A stretch of DNA of 64,000 bases from Mactromeris polynyma (lineage: Eukaryota > Mollusca > Bivalvia > Venerida > Mactridae), in the NCBI GenBank assembly GCA_032209605.1, contig JASFXZ010000033.1, positions 526,001 through 590,000 on the forward strand. Direction: 5' to 3'. The translations under genes were made by a program, and so were the position numbers. Under the pieces are notes generated by a model. That model saw only the letters and a program-made list of their open reading frames with translations. It was not told the origin of the DNA and ran no database searches. Below are positions 22,401 to 32,200 of the stretch, in pieces (the stretch's first letter is position 1; each line of letters begins with the position of its first letter).

Positions 22401-24224
22401 TGGGCAACCTCTAGTGTACCATCATCTGGTGAGAGACACATTCTAGTGTTGAGAGTTTTTGCGCTAGAGAGGATAAATTGATAGTATTCTTTTACTACAA
22501 AAAGTTTTGTTGAAGAGAGGTTGTTGCTCTAGAGGGAATTTTTTTTTGGGGTGGCACTATATGATAATTATGTGTACAGTCAGACCTCGTTTTATTTGAC
22601 AACCTTTTATCCGAATATTTGGTATCATCCTAAATGAATATCAGGTCCGGATGTATCTTATGCACATCAAATAGAAATGGCCTATACGAAACCATGTATT
22701 CTTCAAAATTAAATTTTGGACCAGATGAATTCTAATGAACAAAGATCGACTGTATTTGTATTCATGTATGTGCAGCATTGCCATTGGTCATTTTTAAGAC
22801 CAAGCTTAGTATCAACCTAACAGATGCTTGAATGGTGAGACTGGTCTCCAATCTGAGATTCATAAACTCAGACAAACGTTTTGTTTTCAGTTAAGAATGA
22901 GAACCCATGTCCTCAGTGTTATCAGAAATACAAGAAGACAGTATGGGACACACTCCACCCACCTGCTCCTGTAGAACGGAACATCACCAATGCTGGATCT
23001 AGTGCTTACAAGAACCCAGTACCTCCTGCTCAGTAAGTCTTGCTACTTTGTACTGAGATGGTTTTTTTAGGGATGTCAACAAAAGGCAATTTTGGTATTC
23101 GAATATCGGGTTAGCCTTCCGAACGAATATTCGAATATTCAAACATTTGACCTTTTTATGTCAATCAACACCTGTAGATATTATTTTCATGTGTAAAATG
23201 TCATTCAATGCGATAATGCCCATCATTGAAATTTAATACACTTGTATTTAACTTTTATATTGAAAATATACATATTATCGAATATTCGAATTCCGAAACA
23301 GTAGTCGAATATTCGGATGTACAAAAGAATATTCTTTAATCGAATATTCGTTGACATCCCTAATTCTTTTGGATTACTGAAGACCGCCAAACTTTGTGAG
23401 ATGATCGTACCTTTGCTGTCAATATGTCGTAGGTCAAGTTCACTTTATTCAGTAAACTGAGAATACTTTGCGCAGAACTGAGAGAATACATGGACATATA
23501 GCAGTCAATCATCATTCAGTGATTGACCATGGACATATAGCAGTCAATCATCATTCAGTGATTGACCATGGACATATAGCAGTCAATCATCATTCAGTGA
23601 TTGACCATGGTCAGTGGATAGAGGTCAGCAGTTCCAAGATTACTGTTGCATTAAGCTTAAGTACAAGAGTTCACTAGGAACATGGAATCATTAGTTGTTA
23701 GTTTACATTCTCTGTTACCTCCACCAGCCTATCATGGTAGTTGTATGTGTTTTCCCGGAGGTCTTATGTACAATGTATGTGGCGTTCCCTGTAGCAACTT
23801 ATTCTCTCTCTTTACTATAATAATTTGTTAAATGTTGTTGACATTTTGTCAGAATTAAAAGTAACTGCATTACCCCCTCAATGTTGGGGTAAACATATTA
23901 TTTTTGTGCGCCCTCAAAATTGGAGAGGACATTAATTTTTGCACTATTGTCTGAACTAGTTCAAACTTGTCTTGTCAATTTACTTGGATTATTTTGGCCC
24001 CTGTAACAAAAATTCAGTGCCGAGTTTGATATATTTACAGGAAGGTACATACACAGCTACAGAAGAATCTGTTGAAACATGAAGCTAGAAGGAAGAAGGA
24101 ATTTCCACAAAAAGTTGTACAAGATAGAGATATGGCTTCCAAATTCTACGGAGACCATTTAGATCCAAATGAACTGTTCAAATTTCATTTGCCTGAAGGA
24201 AAGGACCAATCTCTCCATCTATAG
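10390..24224 (+). CDS. Ankyrin-repeat protein, nine exons, 448 aa
   Basis: Exons: 10390-10444, 12561-12739, 14240-14441, 16185-16349, 19363-19544, 20822-20894, 22223-22387, 22891-23032, 24041-24224. All splice phases agree, and the total of 1347 nt gives 448 residues plus TAG. A short Ser/Thr/Lys-rich N-terminus is followed by about nine 33-residue ankyrin repeats with almost no linkers: a degenerate first one at about 22-56, then 57-89, 90-122, 123-155, 156-188, 189-221, 222-254, 255-287 and 288-320, and a partial one at 321-340. Typical cores are GQTPAHLAA, GKTPVHYAS, GYLALHHAA and GNTPGHYAS. The tail (341-448) has a CPQC pair (347-350), a proline patch and a basic helix ending in HL. There is no signal peptide or membrane segment, so it is probably a cytoplasmic or nuclear protein-binding scaffold. 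I do not recognise the specific family. The ATG is in AACAATATGGCG context, right after the 5.45-kb transposon. Confidence 0.9.
10577..10790 (+). repeat. Roughly 32-bp tandem repeat, about six degenerate units
   Basis: Unit of the form CTTGTAAAATTCATGAAGGG plus GATTTTGTCCAC. Later units change to ACAAAATGAGCGAAGGGGG. It lies in intron 1 of the ankyrin gene. Confidence 0.8.
10795..10935 (+). repeat. 23-bp tandem repeat, six units
   Basis: Unit ACTGTCAAGAGCCAGGAGTG + AGG, starting about 10796, with variants (CATGAGTGGGG, GAGTGTGG, GAGTTAGG). It directly follows the 32-bp array. Confidence 0.9.
10945..12560 (+). other. Ankyrin gene intron 1, remainder
   Basis: AT-rich sequence with no recognised repeat family or exon. 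It ends in TCTATTTCAG at 12560. Confidence 0.5.
12561..12739 (+). CDS. Ankyrin gene exon 2
   Basis: Completes Arg19 and encodes residues 20-78, ending EEFLQ|GTAAAA. It contains a degenerate first repeat (GEATEKGDIDKVKEIMEKF) and most of repeat 2 (GKSPLLIACTYGQTP). Confidence 0.9.
12835..14085 (+). repeat. 17-bp minisatellite in ankyrin intron 2, about 70 units
   Basis: There are two main unit types, ACTCATCCATACAGACC and ACATGTCCATACAGACC, interspersed irregularly, with CAAACC, CATACC and CTGACC variants at the end. Since 17 x 3 = 51, all three plus frames stay open for long stretches and produce TTHPYRPLIHTDHSSI-type false proteins. Confidence 0.95.
14240..14441 (+). CDS. Ankyrin gene exon 3
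   Basis: The acceptor is TTCACTTAG|TCAGGT, chosen over the AG four bases later because it gives SGADPLSH, the expected end of an ankyrin repeat. Encodes residues 79-145 plus one base; donor CAAG|GTATTT. Contains repeats TTLHEVCVGGHHECL and GQTPAHLAAFNGEVKCL. Confidence 0.9.
14704..14812. mobile_element. About 109-bp inverted-repeat element
   Basis: The left end CCAATCTCATTTAAATCAGC is mirrored by GCTGATTTTAATGAGATTGG. The flanking GGGTTCTGAC occurs directly on both sides. Probably a small MITE, in ankyrin intron 3. Confidence 0.6.
15705..16146 (+). repeat. 49-bp tandem repeat, nine units
   Basis: Starts AGTCATGTAAATTTATACTT; the unit ends CTTTACCACATACAG. The period of 49 bp was checked at 15705 and 15754. 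It stops about 40 bp before the exon 4 acceptor, so it is very near a splice site. Confidence 0.95.
16185..16349 (+). CDS. Ankyrin gene exon 4
   Basis: Acceptor TATTTGAAG|GTGGAAA; donor GGAG|GTGAGT. Encodes residues 146-200: end of repeat 4 (GGNLVLEDYK), repeat 5 (RQCAHLASMRNHKKVLQLL) and the start of repeat 6 (GKTPVHYASQYG). Confidence 0.92.
16405..16579. mobile_element. 175-bp pogo/Tigger-like MITE
   Basis: Termini CAGTAAAACCTC (left) and CAGTGACACCTC (right, reverse complement), with TA on both sides (16403-16404, 16580-16581). The termini and TA duplication fit the pogo/Tigger branch of Tc1/mariner. A 176-bp relative lies at 22577-22752. Confidence 0.7.
17311..18552 (+). repeat. Compound 29/40-bp minisatellite in ankyrin intron 4
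   Basis: The unit CTGTCACATTGTCTTGGTCT + GTGAACAAT (29 bp) alternates with a longer form in which ACAAT becomes ACAACCTAGATTACAT (40 bp). TCT/TAT is the main single-base variant. About 38 units in irregular order. Confidence 0.95.
19011..19290 (-). mobile_element. Partial inverted copy of the 145-bp-core element
   Basis: Begins with the hairpin AACCAGGTTTTC-GAA-GAAAACCAGGTT, then GGGCGGGCG, then one to two core units read in reverse (ACTTGGTGTATAGTAAGAAC, AAAAGGTCAAGGTCACC). It matches the right half of 931-2670 in opposite orientation and ends about 70 bp before the exon 5 acceptor. Confidence 0.75.
19363..19544 (+). CDS. Ankyrin gene exon 5
   Basis: Acceptor TTGTTGACAG|CGTTGG; donor CATGTG|GTATTT. 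The alternative donor three bases earlier would delete one valine; the chosen one makes PAHV-AALNG with exon 6, the canonical ankyrin pattern. Encodes residues 201-261. Confidence 0.9.
20194..20628. mobile_element. 435-bp hAT-like MITE with 5-bp target duplication
   Basis: Ends CAGGGCTCAACATTAAC and, on the reverse strand, CAGGGCTCAACACTAAC. TCCTA flanks it at 20189-20193 and 20629-20633. The interior repeats ACTTGTCCTGA and TGGTCA motifs. No ORF. Intron 5 of the ankyrin gene. Confidence 0.75.
20822..20894 (+). CDS. Ankyrin gene exon 6
   Basis: Encodes AALNGSIDVLHWLLDKGADP followed by NSQD (residues 262-285) and one base of Tyr286. Acceptor ATATTCCAG; donor ATT|GTAAGT. This is the body of one ankyrin repeat. 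Confidence 0.93.
20945..21912 (+). repeat. 24-bp minisatellite in ankyrin intron 6, about 40 units
   Basis: Unit CTGTTATCTGTGTGTGTCCA + TTCT, with GTGTGT/GTGTCT and CCGCTG variants and two short GTGTGTCCGTT units. It begins about 50 bp after the exon 6 donor. The 24-bp period keeps several frames open in both directions. Confidence 0.95.
22005..22175 (+). repeat. Dispersed SINE-like repeat, copy 1
   Basis: Runs AAGAGAGAATAAGTTGCTAC, ATACATAAGAC, AAAACAACAGTC, ACAAAACAT and GAGGTGCAAGGGTAAA. Related copies are at 27680-27840 and, inverted, at 23664-23830. I see no clear tRNA promoter boxes. Confidence 0.65.
22223..22387 (+). CDS. Ankyrin gene exon 7
   Basis: Acceptor ATATTTTCAG|ATTTTG; donor GGAG|GTAAGT. 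Encodes residues 286-340: repeat 9 (GNTPGHYASEGGYPNCLNCF) and the partial repeat 10 (GDMPLDTAKKFGHPLL). Confidence 0.92.
22577..22752. mobile_element. 176-bp pogo/Tigger-like MITE
   Basis: Left terminus CAGTCAGACCTCG, right terminus (reverse) CAGTCGATCTTTG, with TA on both sides. Nearly the same length as the copy at 16405-16579. Confidence 0.65.
22891..23032 (+). CDS. Ankyrin gene exon 8
   Basis: Acceptor TTGTTTTCAG; donor CA|GTAAGT. Encodes residues 341-387, with NENPCPQCYQKYKKTVWDTL and a proline-rich stretch (HPPAPVERN). The CPQC pair could hold a metal only together with other ligands, which are not evident. Confidence 0.9.
23069..23362. mobile_element. About 294-bp hAT-type inverted-repeat element
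   Basis: Starts (T)AGGGATGTCAAC and ends GTTGACATCCCTA, with TCGAATATTCG repeats just inside each end. A partial relative (AAGGATGTCAACAAATATT) lies at about 49228. No convincing target duplication seen. Confidence 0.6.
23491..23610 (+). repeat. 39-bp tandem repeat, three units
   Basis: Unit starts ATGGACATATAGCAGTCAAT and ends CAGTGATTGACC. Ankyrin intron 8. Confidence 0.95.
23664..23830 (-). repeat. Dispersed SINE-like repeat, inverted copy
   Basis: The reverse complement begins TAAAGAGAGAGAATAAGTTG and continues CTACAGGGAACGCCACATAC, matching the left parts of the copies at 22005 and 27680. Confidence 0.6.
24041..24224 (+). CDS. Ankyrin gene exon 9 with stop
   Basis: Acceptor ATATTTACAG. 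Encodes residues 388-448 and TAG at 24222-24224. The tail is basic and helical (KNLLKHEARRKKEFPQKVVQ), then FYGDHLDPNELFKFHLPEG. Confidence 0.9.
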
Positions 24225-24869
24225 ATATTCTGTGATTGTCATATGACACAAAAAGCAATGATTCTGCTGTTTTTAATGATGTTTTGTATATCATTTATCA
24301 ATTCCGTCCTATGTTTGAAAGTGTATTAAGTGAACTGTGTCTCTTCTAGTGTACAGGGTCGGATGCTAATAACAAAAGTTTTAACAGTATCTGATTGGTT
24401 GTTTTTTGAGTGCAGTATTAACACATTGACCAATGGCAACGCTGGGTTCTAAGACTGGTCTCCAAAACTTCCGTCCTATAACCTGTGGTGTTTTCTTGGT
24501 TCTTCCGTAGTGCAGTCTTATAATTGACCTATGACGAGGCTGTGTTCCAGCAACATACACTTAACTTAGAAATTTCAGTGAAAATGGATGTATGAAAAGT
24601 CCACACTAAACTGATACTTAGGTGAAATTGCCTATTTGAGAAAGAAGTTAATTTACTACACACGCATACAGATCTATGTGAAAACTTTATTATATTGGTT
24701 CACATTCTTGCAACCTGACTGAATGTTATCAGTTACTGTACAGAGTCCCACTATATATATATATATATATAGCTGCAGTCATATTGTTTCTGACTGAGCC
24801 TGAGATTGTTGTTAATTTATTTACACATTTATATATTATGTGATTTCTATATTGAAATGATTTATTTGT

Positions 24870-24875
24870 AATAAA
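24870..24875 (+). terminator. Polyadenylation signal AATAAA, ankyrin gene
   Basis: First AATAAA in a plausible position after the stop, implying a 3' UTR of about 660 nt. A U-rich stretch (TATTTTTTTATG) follows 25 bases later. Confidence 0.55.
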
Positions 24876-24899
24876 ATGACTTAGTATAATGTGCATTGT

Positions 24900-25535
24900 A
24901 TTTTTTTATGATTTTGTCCAAATTGACATCACAAATCTAGTGCATCAATATAAAATAGAGTGGTCCAGCGGGAATTTTCTTCAATGGTAGGATATGTGTG
25001 AGGTTTGGTGCAACCTTAAGCAAGGTTTAAATCTGCAGTGGTGTGTTTGTCACTGATTGTTCCAAGCCAGTATTCAGATCTTCACGCGTCATTTATGTTT
25101 GTGTTATTTCCCATTGCAGGAATTACGTTGTCTCATAAAAAGCTAATATTCTCACCATTCAACACAAAGTAACTGTCTTCGAAGAATAACTACACAAAAA
25201 CATGCACTAAATACAGTTTATATCTTATGTTAACTGTCTTAATGCCAACATGCTTTTGGTGAGTTTGGACTCGATTCCATGGATGAAATACTAAGGTATT
25301 AAAACACTTCTAAATAGACTTGTATGAATGGACAAACACATCCTGGACTTAGAGTAGATAGAATGAGCTCCTCTTGCCAAGACTTATCTCTGTAATTGCG
25401 ATAGATCTGCCAATACGTGTCTTATCTTGATACATTTGTATACATGTAGTTAGGGTTTTTGGGACATTACAATACAAGTAAATACATCGTCATTTGTTAT
25501 TAGAATTTACGTATTTAAGTAATCAGTAAAAAGCA
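24900..25535. other. Intergenic stretch
   Basis: I see no gene or repeat in it. Confidence 0.5.
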
Positions 25536-27135
25536 GCAGTAACAACATCAGAAACAGCAGCAGTAGCAACATCAGTAACAGCAGCAGTAGCAACATTAGT
25601 AACAGCAGCAGTAGAAACATCAGTAACCTCAGAAGTAACAACATCAGTAACAGCAGCAGTGGAAACATCAGTAACAACAGCAGTAGAAACATCAGTAACA
25701 GCAGCAGTAGAAACATCAGTAACAGAAGCAGTAGAAATATCAGTAACAGCAGCAGTAGAAACATCAGTAACACAAGCAGTAGCAACATCAGTAACAGCAG
25801 CAGTAGCAACATTAGTAACACCAGCAGTGGAAACATCAGTTACAGCAGCAGTGGAAACATCAGTAACACCAGCAGTAACACCAGCAGCAGCAACATCAGT
25901 AACAGCAGCAGAAGCAACAACAGTAGCAGCTGTAACAGCAGCAGTAGTAACATCAGTAGCAGTAGAAACATCAGTAACAGCAGCAGTAGAAACATCAGTA
26001 ACAACAGCAGTAGAAATATCAGTAACAGCAGCAGTAGAAACATCAGTAACACAAGCAGTAGCAACATCAGTAACAGCAGCAGTAGCAACATTAGTAACAC
26101 CAGCAGTGGAAACATCAGTTACAGCAGCAGTGGAAACATCAGTAACACCAGCAGCAACATCAGTAACACCAGCAGTAGCAACATTAGTAACAGCAGTCGT
26201 AACCACATCAGTAAAAGCAGCAATAGCTACATCAGTAACAGCAGAAGTAGCAACATCAGTATCAGCAGCAGTAGAAACATCAGTAACAGCAGAAGTAGCA
26301 ACATCAGTTACAGCAGCAGTAGCTACATTAGTAACACCAGCAGTAACAACATCAGTAACAGCAGCAGTATCAACATCAGTAACAGCAGCAGTAGCAACAT
26401 TAGTAACAGCAGCAGTAGAAACATCAGTAACATCAGTAGTAATAGCAAATATTGTTACTGATGGTGCTACTGATGTTGTTAGTGTTGGTGTTACTGATGT
26501 TTCTACTGATGTTGCTACTGCTGTTGATGTGGAACATTACGACTGCTGTTATTTATGTTTCTACTGCTGCTGTTACTGATGTTGTTACGACTGCTGTTAC
26601 TGATGTTGCTATTTCTGCTGTAGCAACATCAGTTACAGCAGTAGAACATCAGTAATAGCAGCAGTAGAAACATCAGTAACAGCAGCAGTAGCAACATCAG
26701 TAACAGCAGAAATAGCAACATCAGAAACATCAGAAGTAGCAACATCAGTAGCACCATCAGTACCGCCATCAGTAACAAGATCAGAACCAACATCAGTAGC
26801 AACAGTAGCAGTAGCATCGGCAGCAATAATAGTAGCAGCCGCAGCAACAGTAGTAGCACCAGCAGCAGGAGCAACAAACAGTGACAAAAGTAACAGTAGC
26901 GACAATAACAGTAGCAACATCAGTAGAAGGAACAGTACATGTAGCAACATCAGTAGAAGTAAAAGTAGCAACAGCAGCAACATCAGCAGAAGTAACAGTA
27001 GCAACATCAGTAGAAGTAACAGTAGCAACATCAGCAGAAGTAACAGCAGCAACATCAGCAGAAGTAACCGTAGCAACATCAGTAGAAGTAACAGCAGCAA
27101 CATCAGCAGAAGTAGCAGTAGCAACAAAAAGTTAA
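25536..27135. repeat. AGC-rich 24-bp minisatellite with an inverted block
   Basis: Unit of the form ACAGCAGCAGTAGAAACATC + AGTA, about 60 units, degenerating at the right end. Segment 26452-26620 is in reverse orientation (ACTGATGTTGCTACTGCTG...), with hairpin-like joints at both borders. Long ORFs occur on both strands (ETSVTAAV-type, or poly-leucine) but are repeat artefacts. Confidence 0.93.
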
Positions 27136-27679
27136 AGTAGCTACAGACATATATTTCCAGTCTTAATAACAGTAGCAATGGCAGCAACAGCAACTATTGC
27201 AGGAAAAAGGAACTTACATATTCATTAATAACATATTCATAAGTTGTATGAAGGCCTCTTCTTCCTTGTTCAATAGCAAACAAAAATAAAGAACAATTAT
27301 CTGATTATGCCCGGCTTTTGCCCATAATTTCCACGTAGAAATTACAGTTGGTCCCCGTTCATCATGACCAAAATCCGATAATCGTCGAACAATTTGGTTT
27401 GGCCTTATGTCAAAATACAAAAGAGTAATGGAAACTTTGGCTTTATGTGATTGCAAACACTTCACAATGAGAGTTGGTTATTAGTGTAATTCGATAGCTT
27501 CCGTATCATTTCCATGCTTTGACATAAAACAATTCAACTTGCTCGTATATTTACTAAAACAAAAGACACAAATCACCCGTATATTTCAATCCCGATTCAC
27601 AACAATAGCTTAAAGGTAATGGTATTATTTTCAAAATAAACTTTAAAAAACTCAGGTGCTGTTCCAAGAGGGGACGTGA
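27136..27679. other. Intergenic stretch
   Basis: No gene recognised. A short mixed-composition ORF at 27214-27465 (minus) has no family resemblance. Confidence 0.45.
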
Positions 27680-27840
27680 ATGAGAGACTAGAATGTTACA
27701 GAGAACGCCACATACATAAGACAATGCCTCCCCACACAGACCATCGGGAAAACAACAGTCTACAAAACATTAGGCTATGAAGAGGTGCAAGGGTAAACAT
27801 GTTTGGGAATAGGGGTGCAACGAATGGTCTGGCCGACAAT
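27680..27840 (+). repeat. Dispersed SINE-like repeat, copy 2
   Basis: Similar to 22005-22175: GTTACAGAGAACGCCACATAC, AAAACAACAGTCTACAAAAC, GAGGTGCAAGGGTAAACATG, GGGGTGCAACGAATGGTCTGG in spaced blocks. Confidence 0.7.
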
Positions 27841-28119
27841 AAAAACAACTAAGTTGCGTTCTCACGTAATATACATGTATAAGGGTTCTGCAACAATGTA
27901 CGTTTTGATTGTGTAAATCCCCTCCGGTATCACTAATCCTGAATTATTCACTGAGAACATAGCAAGCAGAAATGTGTATGGTTTTAAATTTCGATGCCAG
28001 AGAAAACAAAATGGTAAGAATAAAGGCATGGGGACGTGGGGCGCGGGGCATGGGACGGGTTTCGTTCACCCAATCCGCCTATGAAATGCACGTAGTTATA
28101 AACACTTAACAAGTTCTAT

Positions 28120-28177
28120 AGAGTGGCAAACTGGCGGTAACACTCGGACATATTGCAGAGAAAGTCGAGACAGAGAG
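28120..28177 (+). other. Possible 5' non-coding exon of the TRIM gene
   Basis: CAGAGAG|GTAAGTAG at 28177/28178 is a strong donor 760 bp upstream of the acceptor TTTCAG at 28936, which precedes the first coding exon. The 5' end cannot be placed. Confidence 0.35.
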
Positions 28178-28936
28178 GTAAGTAGAAATTAATAGATTTT
28201 TTTCTATTTATGCATAAATTATTAAATTATTCTCTATCCAGTTTTATTCATACATTATTGTATTATTATGTAGATATATAATTAATTATTTTATACATTA
28301 ACCATAATAAATTTTATATATGCTTTACCTATTTTCATTAATGCACAAATCATTTTATTTTTGCATTTTTTTTACAAGAAATATAACGAAAATGTGTCAT
28401 ATAAACAAGAAAGGTTGCCATGGCGTGTATTTAAGATTAATTTACTGACTTACAATAATCGAATCAAGGATATAGCTCTAGTAATAACTTCTCTTTATTT
28501 TGATTATTACTATACAATATGGATTCATGAGTATAATATAAATATCACATAGCTTTGAATCGGGGACTATAAAATTATCAACCTGAGGACCCCCCCCCCC
28601 CCGAGGCGGCGCCGAGGGTCAAGGTATTTCTCCAAAGGTTAACATTATTTCTGTCCAACGAAAGGATATGTGATATTAATTCAATTATATCGAAAAAACA
28701 ACAACAATATATTGCTGCAAGCCGCTTACAGGCTATATTTTATTCATTATATCTACTGTTACAACTTACTGTTATTTTACTTTTATATAAAATTGAAAAC
28801 AGAAATACACTTGATAATTTCAAGGTATGCCCTCTATAATTAGAACTGCGTAAGTTTATTTTGATTGACCATTACGATGTACACAGAATGCCCGAATAAA
28901 CAACATTATATAAAATGAAATATCAGTTTGTTTCAG
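28178..28936 (+). other. Presumed 5' UTR intron of the TRIM gene
   Basis: AT-rich, with a run of C residues and a GC-rich patch at about 28590-28618. No other feature. Confidence 0.35.
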
Positions 28937-28948
28937 ATTTCCTTCATA

Positions 28949-29236
28949 ATGGCACAGAATACTTTGAAGCATGGAAGTAAAATCTCCGTGAACCCAGACG
29001 TTATACGACAGAAATACACGGAATGTACTAGCTGTAGTAAAGAATACAACGAGTTTCTACAGATACCACGTATTCTACCTTGTCTTCACTCCATATGTGT
29101 ATCCTGCCTCGAGTCCACTGCATCACGTGGTACAGTCAAGTGTCCAACGTGCGATATACGTCACGGCATCCCAAACGGTGACATAGAGCAGTTTCGACCT
29201 GATGAAACCAGACTGTTCCTTGCCAACCACTTACGG
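28949..29236 (+). CDS. TRIM gene exon 1: RING finger
   Basis: Residues 1-96. The ATG is in ATAATGGCAC context, 12 bases after the acceptor TTTCAG. Donor TTACGG|GTAAGA, phase 0. Confidence 0.87.
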
Positions 29237-32200
29237 GTAAGACAAACATTGAACTTGAAGTTTGATTAAATGACACTGAAATGTCTCAACTTTGTTTCTT
29301 AGATTGAAACTAAAGCAAACAACGACATTTATATTTTCCATCATGATTAATTTACAAGAAAACGGAATCGAACCATATTGAACTACAAGTAGGCAACATG
29401 AACAAACAGGATCCCGAGTAGGAAGATAATGAGTCATATTTCACATGTTATAGAAATTGTTTCATTTACTTGAAATAAAATATTATCACTAAACATAAAC
29501 AATTTAGGAATATTTCTACAATAAAATTTAGTATAACTTGGTGCAGTATATGTTTCGCTGTTCCTACTGTGTGGATGACAATAGTTTTAGTATACAACTG
29601 TTGGTTTGACACGCTTATTAGGTAAACAAACACTGGCCATAATGCATTTGTGCTAATAGCTTCGACTTGTGCTTGTGTTATCCGAATAGCAGTACAAACC
29701 GAATGGCAGTACAAACCGAATGGCAGTGCACTTTGTATATTACATTTCCTGATCGACTTCTTCATTCAATTTTGTCTGCTCTTTAAATGTCTGACTTAAT
29801 TTTATGAACATATTCCAGGTGCAGGGTCGCAATCCGGAGATATCGTGTCAAGAATGTGCAATTCAAACAAAGTTGGCGAAGCATAGATGCAAGGAATGCG
29901 CGCAGTTTCTTTGTCCTGAATGCTATGACGCCCATCGTAGAACCAAAGTCACCAAACTACATCACGTGATGGGTCTTGATGAGCTTAAGGAAGCTCCGCT
30001 CGATGATTTTCAACAGGTTCATCATTGTAATGTCAGCGGTCACGAACAGCAGCCGTATGCTTTTTATTGCATGAGTGAATCATGTGACCGACCAGTCTGC
30101 GCACTGTGCGCAGTCGCTGAGCATCAAGAGTCCAAGGGTCATGACTTACGTGAAATTGGGGAAGTGTATGGAGATGTTAGGAGATCTATTGAAGGACTCA
30201 TGTCTGATGTCAAACACCGTACTCTATCGGCTCAAGACACAACCACAGCTATAGAAAACACGATTGAGAACATGGAAGTCAACTTACACCAAACAACAAG
30301 TAACATTGACACTGCATTTGATAGCGCAATAAAAGCACTAGAGCGCAGACGTACCGAGTTGAAAGACCAGGCACATGCCAAGATCAAAGAGAAGAAGAAA
30401 CGTTTGGACAGTCAAATGGATAGCATCAATTTCCACATCACAAGCATGGAAGATGCCAATGAATTTTCAGGAAATCTTACAATGTACGGTAGTCCGTCTG
30501 AGGTTTTGTTCTTTAAAGATATGATAATAGATCGTCTGAATTTTCTTAGAGATGAAGAATTTGATACAATTCCTCACGATAATGATGAAATAAAGTTCAA
30601 AGGAAAGAAGCTCGGAGATGATTTTAACAAGGTTGTACGTGAACTGGGCGAAGTTTGGACGACGTCTGCTTACGTCCAAAACACTCATGTCGAAGCAAAT
30701 GACGTCATTAAGGACAGAGAGCAGACGGTATTAGATATAACTTTATTTGATAGTGAGGGTTTACAACAATCAGACGGTAAGCTATTTGTCGTAAAAATCA
30801 AAATTTAACATTTATATCTGACTGCAAACAGTAAGGTTCGTATCCCAGTAAGTAACTGTGTACTCGAAAAACACACATTTATATACATGTACATTGTATA
30901 TCAATATTTATAATACTGCAAATAAAAATCCAGTAATTTCATTGGTTAAAGACTCGCGTATAGTATTCTATATACACGGCACTGACAGGGTATATGACGT
31001 GCGAATTAATTTCCCCTTCATGCGCCTCGTGACCATTTTTGCTGTGACGGCTCGACTTGAAAACTTTTATGCTGATTGAGACGTGTACGATGTAACTGGT
31101 GGTTACCATTATTTGTCTTTCACAATTTATAGTTTGTATGTACATGATATTTACATGATCAGTTTGCAAAACAATCAGAAATAACATAGAGTATATATTG
31201 TATGCAGGTGGTGCTGATATACGTGTGGACATAATTGATCCGTCAGGACGTCGTGGTAATGCTACGGTAGTTGATAACACTGCAGGTGACGGTCGCTATA
31301 AAGCCATGTACATGCCTAAAAGTATAGGAAAGCACCGAGCCACTGTGTCCCTACACGGTACACCCATGCAGAATGACCACGTATTTCGTGTGTCCAGTCC
31401 GTCCAATATACACATAGAACGATTGCAACTAGGTATGGTTTTGTACAATTCTTTCTTGATTTAATTTTAACTATTCGAAAACATAAACGATGTTGGTTGC
31501 TAACGTTTCTAAGTTGAAGTATAAATAACTATACGTCATAAACGTTATACAATATTGTGATACCGGTACATGAAACAAACGGTTGACACACGTAATGGAA
31601 TAACGATAGACACGCGATAGTCACATCGTTTATGAGTAGGCCTACATGTATGTGATTTAACGATATAGAGGTCAAACCAGTTTATATTACCAGAAGTACA
31701 AGACAACGAGCGTCAGTGCTACATATTTAAAGCGGACTTCTGATTTTTGTTTGTCTATATATTTATATACATGTATATCTTCAGATCAAGATAGTCATCG
31801 TCATACCAGTCGCCCAATGCAGACAGCGACACCTAGCGGTGAGTTGACTTGAAAAAATGAAAACAATCTGCTATCAAAAATTGCAAGCTTATAATTTGCC
31901 CAGTTTGAGAACGCTAAATATTTTTATGAAGAAAAATACCTCATAACGATGTTAAATGCACGCATTACTATTTATTGAGACCATAATCGAAACATTTCTC
32001 TAATATTATATTAATTAGACTAAGTGCAAATTGACGTCTTACACATGTATAGGTCGTAGGTGCGTGGCCAGGGTAAAATGCCCAACGCACAAAATATATA
32101 AACACCAAACATCGACCCTGTAACATAACCGGGATGACGTTGATAGATCTTTTATGTGGAATATCTTGGATGAATAAAACCCGTCTTCTATGTCGCTGTT

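Noticed and set aside
25507..27193. ETSVTAAV-type and poly-leucine ORFs
   Set aside because: AGC-rich 24-bp array; both strands open, no start context, and orientation switches inside.
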